From contig CM039504.1 of the NCBI GenBank assembly GCA_022432975.1, positions 1,709,459 through 1,773,458 of the forward strand: DNA of 64,000 bases. Reading direction: 5' to 3'. The translations under genes were made by a program, and so were the position numbers. The DNA is from Begonia masoniana (taxonomy: Eukaryota > Streptophyta > Magnoliopsida > Cucurbitales > Begoniaceae). Positions within the stretch are counted from its first letter, which is position 1. Every line of letters starts with the position of its first letter. The notes beneath the pieces are model-generated. The model saw nothing but the letters and a program-made list of their open reading frames with translations, made no database searches and was not told the origin of the DNA. Shown one piece after another: positions 57,778 through 64,000 of the stretch.

Positions 57778-60641
57778 ATCCACCCCCACTAGATGAAGTT
57801 GACGGCCTCGTCGACACCCAAGCTAGGTAATCTTCGATTTGCTGCTCAAATTGCCATAGATCAACATCTTTCTCCCATGTGGCCTCTTCTTCATTCTCCC
57901 ATTGCACAAGGAACTCCCGTCGTGTGTCCCTTTTGGTCCCCCTTAGGGTTCGATGGTCAAGGATCTTGGCCATCTTTTTAGTTAATTCCATGCGCACCCC
58001 GGGTGGTGCTCTAAGCACTTGCCTTCGATCTCCTTCGTAAAAAGGTTTGAGAAAGCTCACATGGAATGTAGGATGTAGTTTGAGCCTTTCGGGTAACTCC
58101 AATCGGTAAGCCACCGCTCCAATCCTTTTGAGTACCACAAATGGTCCATCGTACCTCGGAATAAGCCCTTTGTGGAACCGTCGATCCTTGACTTTCTTCC
58201 AAAGTTGTGGAGTAAGTTTCAAAAGAACCTTGTCCCCTACTTAGAACTCCACCATCCTTCTCTTCCCACCCACATACTTCTTCATCCGCCGTTGGGCTTT
58301 TGCAAGACTATCCCGAGCTTGTTCGTACAACTCAACCAGATCCTTGCCATATTGATAAACGGATGGACAAGCCCCTTGCCCATCGCCTCGTTGTGTCATC
58401 TCCAATGGCGTTGATGGTTGATAGCGGAGAACGAATTCCGCCGAACTCATCTCGGTTGATGAAGACTTGTGTAGATTATAGGAGAATTGCGCCGAGTCTA
58501 ACAACTCTAGCCAATTCCTTTGTGTGGCTGTCATGAAATGCCTCAAATATTCCTCAAGAATAGCATTGATGCGCTCCGTTTGCCCATCGGTTTGAGGGTG
58601 ATTCGCCGTTGAAAATTTGAGCTCCGTCCCCAACAATTTGAACAAAGTAGTCCAAAATTTTCCCGTGAATCTTGGATCCCGATCGCTAATGATCTCACGG
58701 GGGAGTCCAAAAATCTTCACAACTCCCTTTAGAAAATACCCCGCCGCATCATAAGCCGAGCATTCCTTCGGTACTCCCATAAATATCGCATATTTGGAGA
58801 ACCGATCCACCACTACAAAGATAGCACTCATCCTTCTAATAAGTGGTAATCCCATGATAAAGTCCATAGACACCGATTCCCACGGTCTCTCTGGAATAGG
58901 TAGAGGTTGAAGTAATCCCGCTTCCTTCTTCCTCTCGGTCTTGTCTACTTGGCAAACTAGACAAGTCTTGACGTATAACTCTACGTCCTCCCTCATTTTA
59001 GGCCAAGTGTAGCTTCGGCCCAATAGTGCCATCATGCGCTCCACGCCCGGATGGCCCGCCCATTTGGTGTCGTGAGTCTCCCTCATGATTCGTTGGCGCA
59101 AACCGCCCAAACTAGGTACCATAATCCGATTGCCTCGGCCTCTCAAAAGACCATCCTCAAGCCAATACTTTCGGACTAAGCCCACCTCCACATGTTTTGA
59201 AGTCCGAATGTAGTCCATATCTTCCTTTGCGGCCGCCTTGATTTCCTCCAAAAAAGTTGATTGTACTTCGGTTAGAGAAGCTATGATCTCCTCACAATTC
59301 TTTCGGCTCAAGGCGTCGGCCACCCTATTCTCGGTGCCCGGTTTGTGTAGCCATGTAAAGTCGAACTCGGCTAGGAATTCTTGCCACCTTGCTTGCTTAG
59401 TCGACAATTTCTTTTGTGTACGAAAATAGGTGTTAGCAACGTTGTCCGTTACTACCACGAATGGAGTCTTTAAAAGATAGTGCCTCCAAGACATAAGACA
59501 ATGAATTACCGCCACCATTTCCTTCTCATGGGCCGAATATCTCTCTTCCGCCCCCTTGAGTTTTCGACCCTCATAAGCCACGAGATGTCCATCTTGAGTG
59601 AGCATCCCACCAATAGCTCGATCCGATGCATCCGTGTGCACCTCAAATGGCACCGCAAAGTTAGGCAATCTCAACACCGGTTCGGAAGCCACGGCTTCCT
59701 TCAATTGATCAAACGCACCTTGACATGAGTCCGTCCATATCCAAGAGGGCTCCTTCCTTAGTAAATCCGTCAATGGACTTACTATCCTCGAATAGTCCAT
59801 AATGAACCTCCGATAGTAATTAGCTAGGCCAAGGAATGACCTAAGCTCGGCTACTTTTGTGGGCGCCATCCATCCGTTGATAGCTTCCACCTTCTTTCCA
59901 TCCATGCGAATCAAGCCCCGCTTGATGAAATGGCCTAGGAAGTTTATCTCCTCCGCGCCAAACTCGCATTTCTCCCTTTTAACATAGAGAGAGTGCCTCC
60001 ACAACCTTTCGAATACCTCCTTCAAATGAATGACATGCTCCTCGAGCGATTCACTATAGACAACTATGTCATCCAAGTAGACGACAACATAACGATCTAG
60101 TAAATCATATAGCACTTCGGTCATAAGATTGCAAAATGTGGCCGGTGCATTGGTTAGACCAAACGGCATGACCAAGAACTCATACGAACCATAGCGTGAA
60201 ACCATAGCAGTCTTTGCCTCATCTCCTTTTGCAATACGTACTTGCCAATACCCTGACCGAAGATCTAGTTTGGTGAAGTATGACGCCTTCGCCAATCGGT
60301 CAAATAAATCACTTGCATTTGGAATAGGGTATTTGTTTTTTATGGTTACCTTGTTTAGCGCCCGGTAGTCGACACACATACGCAATGTTCCATCCTTCTT
60401 GCGTTGAAATAATACCGGCGCCCCATAAGGTGCCTTGGACGGTTGAATGTAGCCCGCCTCCAACAACTCGTCCAATTGTTTCCTCAATTCCGCTAGTTCC
60501 GGTGGTGCCATACAGTATGGTGCTTGTGCGGGTGGAACCGCTCCCGGTTCAAGTTCAATTTTATGATCCACCCCTCGCCTTGGTGGTAGCATCTTTGGTA
60601 ATTCTGGTGGCATCACGTCTTGGTACTCCTCGAGCACCTTA
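57749..60641 (-). pseudogene. gypsy pol: RT, RNase H, integrase, chromodomain (stop-interrupted)
   Basis: One frame from 60641 to a terminator at 57749, broken only by a TAA at 58241-58243. RT has [32 protein letters not shown] and the catalytic YLDDIVVYS. RNase H has [13 protein letters not shown]. Integrase has an HHCC finger ([14 protein letters not shown]...CLVCQ) and the DDE residues in [19 protein letters not shown] and [13 protein letters not shown]. After the stop the same frame continues with RRFHKGLIPRYDGPF and HPTFHVSFLKPF. It ends in a chromodomain-like segment (FLVQWENEEEATWEKD). The frame ends 29 bp inside the 3' LTR. The stop separates integrase from the chromodomain. The rest is open for about 800 codons, so inactivation is recent. 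Confidence 0.93.
57778..57790 (-). other. polypurine tract
   Basis: AGTGGGGGTGGAT on the minus strand, immediately 5' of the 3' LTR: the plus-strand primer site used in reverse transcription. It overlaps the end of the pol frame. Confidence 0.75.
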
Positions 60642-63131
60642 TGTGACGACCCTAATACTGTACCCATATTTCCGTACTATATCCTAATATCCTTAACTAA
60701 ACTCTAGGCGGGATCTAAACCGAAATTGAAACCAGAATCGAAATCGGAATTTAAAATCTAGGTTTAAAACCATTTAAAACAAACATAAAACTATTTAATA
60801 AAATAATTAAAAACTATAACACAATTAAATAAAACAAAACAAATAAAAGGGGAGGGCAAAACTGTCCAGCCCGTGACAAAAGGGAGCAGCGATCACGCTG
60901 CACATTGCAGCGCACGATCGCTGCATGTTGCAGCGATCAGTCGCTGCAATTGCAACGCACGATCGCTGCAATTTGCAGCGATCAGCCGCTGCAATTGCAG
61001 CGCACGATCGCTGCAAGTGCTCCTCGCGCAGCGCCCGATCGCCCTCAGCAATTTGTACTGCGATCGCAGCAGCTCTTTCTTCTCTTCTCTTTTAACACCA
61101 ATACTCTCTGGAATACGTGATTCCAGAGAGCAATCCAGAGAGCAGAACACTTTAAAAAAATGTTCTCTGTAATCTAAATTCATACACTTCCATACATTCT
61201 CATATCCTCAACATTAAAGCACCGAAGCATACACTTCACTCCGTCTATCACTAAAAACCGACCCAAAACGTATTTAAAACCATATACATTTTCATGAAAC
61301 CGAACTGCATGGATATGTTTAAAATCTAAACAAACCTACCTGTTTCAAAATCACTCAAAACAGTTCCAAAACGTTTGAAAGTGTTAAAACGTAATCCTAT
61401 CAACTACCAGAATCAAGCATTCTATAATGTCCATACTACCAACAGCCCAAAATGTCCCAAAGCCTTCAAAATCTATACATACTGTCCCCACGGGTCAGAT
61501 AAGCCTCAACTGCGCCAGCACACCACCACAGCCATCCTCCGTCAACTGGACTCAAGCATCAGGAGGAGGGACATCGTCCTCACCTGCCTCGATGTCTAAG
61601 TCACCTACACCATACAATACACTATGAGATGAAATCCCAGTAAGCTCTACGTAAATGCAATATATGTTGTGCATATGAGTTCATTAATCATGTATGTTTT
61701 CTTTACTATGCAATGCTCAATAGGTGTCACCGAGATCCTATCCCTCTAACCAGAGAGAGCTCATCCAGCGGGCGGACTACTCTTTCTAGCTAGAAGCGGG
61801 GGGTGCACGCTTACAACACGTACAGCCATGCCTGATACGTCTTTCGGCCAATACGCCTTTCGGCCAATAAGTCTTTCGGCCAATGCTATGCTTTACGTTA
61901 TCTGTAAAACTCTGTGCGGAAATTCATTTTCATGTTTTTCTTTAAAACAAGTGATGCGTGAACAGTTCAATATCTTAAAGTAAACAAACAATAACGTGTA
62001 CCATCAAGACTGTAAAGCGTAAACTATAAATTCCTAAAACCTAGCTACCCAAACCAAGTACAATTAAACAAATGCATCTCCAAAACTCCTCGAGACGACA
62101 TTCGATGTACGGTGTAGGCCAATCGGCCAAAGAAGATCACGAGAACTTACCTCGTGTCCAAAGCAGCTCAAGCTCCGTCCACGAGCGTTGTTTGTCTGAA
62201 GCAAAACACAATATTCGCCGTTAAAACTAATTTAAGGTACTTAACGTCCAAATAAATAAAACCTTAACTAAAGAAATTTCCTATAACTTTAATTCAATTT
62301 ATCGAGCTATTCTATTGGACAATACTCGCTCAGCACCTTAAATTCCAATTTACGAGTTTTTCCCCAAAATCTCGAAAATCCCTAATTTTTAACTTTCGTC
62401 CTAAATCAATCAAATTCGTCTAATAACGCTCAGTACGTCCAATATATACTTTATTACGGCAAACCTATTAATTATAAACCCTAAATCTCGTTTTTAATGG
62501 AAAACCTAACGAAAACCCTAAACGTAAAACTCTACGAAACTCGAAGTTTAACGCTCTAAAACTTTAGAATCATACCTAGAGCGTTGATTGGAGGAGAAAA
62601 CGTGAAGGAAACGGAACGATCGGAGGTCGGATCGTCGAGAAACCCTCGCGGGCAGAGAGGAAGCCGAGAGAAAATCGAAGGAAAGAAGCTTCTGGCGTGA
62701 AAATTGAGAAAGAGAAAGAAGAAAAGGTTTTTAATATTAATTTGTCTTGACAAATTACCATTCTGCCCTTCTATAGTTTTTATATAAGTTTCGTCCTTTG
62801 TTTCGTTAATTAACTAGCTATACGATTCCACCAAATCTCCTTATTTCACCAATAAGTTCAACTTATTATTTGGGATTTATTAAAACTGTCCGTTCGTAAA
62901 TCGGACCTCGTTTACTATTTTTTCTTAAACGTCTATTTCGTTACGAGAAGCGTATTTACTCGGAATACAGCGTTACTATTCCGAAAATTCCTTAAATTTC
63001 CTTAAAATTCCTATTAATCGTCAGGATCGTAATGATGCTTTCTTTTCGTGAAACGGACCTGATTTGACATATCTACAAAAATGCCATAATATATAATATA
63101 ATATACAAATCCGTACAAACCGGGTATTACA
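60642..63131 (-). mobile_element. nested solo LTR (2.5 kb) inside the gypsy element
   Basis: The gypsy frame reading ...PRDVLK stops at 63132 and resumes at 60641 as [13 protein letters not shown], so the intervening 2490 bp are an insertion. The insert starts TGTGACGACCC and ends GGGTATTACA (TG...CA). It is flanked by CCTTA (60637-60641) and TCTTA (63132-63136), a 5-bp duplication with one mismatch. It has no coding capacity and no internal LTR pair, so it is best read as a solo LTR of a long-LTR family. It holds a GCAGCGATC-rich array at 60885-61050 and three CTTTCGGCCAAT units at 61840-61882. Confidence 0.8.
60885..61050. repeat. GATCGCTGCA palindromic tandem array
   Basis: Repeated GCAGCGATC/GATCGCTGC words alternate with TTGCAGCG, forming about four units of roughly 45 bp that can pair with themselves. 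This causes open frames on both strands (60825-61183) that are not genes. Confidence 0.85.
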
Positions 63132-63755
63132 TCTTAAGAACATCCCTCGGCACCTCCCCCATACCATCGCTTTTGACTTCTCTCAACGTTGCCAAGAAAG
63201 TGGTCTCACCTCTCCTAAGGCCCGCTTTCAATTGAAGAGAAGATAGCATGTTGCACTTACCACGTGTTTCGCTCTTGACAACACATGGTGCGGATTCGTC
63301 TTGGATCATCATAACACCAAGTTGCGGCAAGATCATCGCCTTCGCTTGCCGGAAGAACTCGAGTCCTAGAATGAGTTCGAAATCATCAAGTGGGACCACC
63401 ATGAGTGGGCATTCACCTTGCCACTCCCCCACATTTATCAAAGGTTGTGTCGTTCCCTTAACTGGCTGTGCACCCGAATTGACAGCCTTAATCATACTTT
63501 CACTCTTGGTCATCTCCAAACCAAGTTCTCTCGCCTTCATGCTTGAGATAAAGTTGTTGGTAGCTCCCGTATCCAACATGGCACACACCCTCCTCCCAAG
63601 GATGGTAACTTCGACATACATAAGGCCCTTTTGTGGAGACCCCGCCTTCACATTCGTAAGGGCATTCACAAGTTGTATAGGATTCACACGAGGCTTCTCC
63701 TCCTCGTTGGACCCCTCCTCCTTAATGTGCATCGTGGATAGTGACCCTTTGTTAG
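63132..63755 (-). pseudogene. gypsy aspartic protease region, severed from RT
   Basis: Continues upstream (minus strand) from the pol frame. The active-site motif DTGA lies in CAMLDTGATNNFISS, followed by ELILGLEFFRQAKAMILP, a retropepsin fold. The frame meets the nested LTR after EVPRDVLK. Apart from the insertion it is intact and open to the gag zinc knuckle. Confidence 0.9.
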
Positions 63756-64000
63756 GACACTCTCGGGCAAAGTGAGAACCGCCACAAATAAAGCAACCCG
63801 ACCCCTTCTTCTTTTGGGAGTGATCAAATCCCTTAGATTTAGAAGTACCTTGTGGTGCATTTCCTTTGTCTTTCCGCCGCCATTTGCCTTGCCTCCACGT
63901 TTATCCTCCTTGCTTTTCTTCTTTTCAACCGAGGGTGTAGATTTGTAGTCCACAAGCGCCTCGGCAATAGAAATAGCCGTTTGCACATCTTTTACTCCAT
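63756..64000 (-). pseudogene. gypsy gag C-terminal part with CCHC zinc knuckle (partial)
   Basis: A CX2CX4HX4C knuckle, CFICGGSHFAREC, lies at about 63757-63795 in the same frame as protease. Upstream, a Lys/Arg-rich stretch (KSTPSVEKKKSKEDKRGGK) is in another frame, so a one-base shift occurred near 63880-63900. The gag N-terminus and 5' LTR are beyond the window. Confidence 0.8.

Larger units (their letters stand above)
57168..64000 (-). mobile_element. Ty3/gypsy chromovirus retrotransposon, 3' part, interrupted
   Basis: Minus-strand LTR retrotransposon running off the right edge of the window. Reading on the minus strand it has a partial gag with a zinc knuckle, aspartic protease, reverse transcriptase, RNase H, integrase and chromodomain. 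A polypurine tract and the 3' LTR (57168-57777) follow. The protease-RT-RNase H-integrase order and terminal chromodomain identify a chromovirus. RT resemblance suggests the Galadriel-like clade, which is inference. It is inactivated by a nested 2.5-kb insertion, an in-frame stop and a gag frameshift. The five bases before the 3' LTR are ATATC (57163-57167), the expected half of a target duplication whose partner is outside the window. Confidence 0.93.

Noticed and set aside
60825..61183. Four overlapping open frames on both strands
   Set aside because: Created by the GATCGCTGCA tandem array inside the nested LTR.
63248..63775. 175-codon plus-strand open frame
   Set aside because: Antisense of the gypsy protease region, which carries the DTGA active site on the minus strand.

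Overview
The window is nuclear DNA from a flowering plant, almost certainly a eudicot. The genes have several short AT-rich GT-AG introns. Families present are plant-typical: CHX antiporters, an A-2 DREB factor, a PYL abscisic-acid receptor, a TBL acetyltransferase, an LBD factor and a plastid ferritin. Plant MULE, foldback and chromovirus-type Ty3/gypsy elements lie between them. I cannot name the species.

Layout. 0.5-6.8 kb: two tandem CHX cation/H+ antiporter genes on the minus strand. 8.36-9.9 kb: a DREB2-type AP2/ERF gene on the plus strand with a near-ideal heat-shock element in its promoter. 11.36-14.17 kb: a decayed Mutator-like transposon with long inverted repeats. 14.66-15.3 kb: an intronless PYL4/5/6-type receptor. 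17.1-21.0 kb: a six-exon TBL gene on the minus strand with a retrotransposon relic in its large intron. 21.44-22.29 kb: a foldback transposon. 22.9-26.4 kb: an eleven-exon gene on the minus strand for an Atg27/mannose-6-phosphate-receptor-like membrane protein. It is divergent to an RH18/DDX55-type DEAD-box helicase (27.0-30.8 kb, plus), and a 58-bp minisatellite lies between them. 31.8-37.6 kb: a GH85 endo-beta-N-acetylglucosaminidase (plus) with a solo LTR in one intron. 39.9-40.6 kb: LBD12 (minus). 43.8-45.4 kb: ferritin (plus). 46.3-50.8 kb: MINPP1-type inositol polyphosphate phosphatase (plus). 51.2-52.1 kb: a second copy of the foldback element. 52.4-54.6 kb: eIF2 alpha (plus). 54.8-56.7 kb: PNGase A-like amidase (minus). 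57.2-64 kb: the 3' part of a Ty3/gypsy chromovirus (minus), split by a nested 2.5-kb solo LTR and running off the window.

Several genes belong to stress, ABA and ion themes: DREB2, PYL, CHX, ferritin, and eIF2 alpha with the GCN2 site. ENGase and PNGase A both act in free N-glycan formation. These are ordinary unlinked plant genes and I see no evidence of an operon-like system.

The most striking anomaly is that five genes between 30 and 56 kb (helicase, ENGase, ferritin, MINPP1, PNGase A) carry nine single-base insertions or deletions, mostly in homopolymers. The rest of each coding sequence and all its splice sites are intact. Eight other genes in the window have none. This pattern suggests uncorrected sequence errors rather than five independent pseudogenes, but the sequence alone cannot decide. 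Exon coordinates were derived by hand from splice signals and family conservation.
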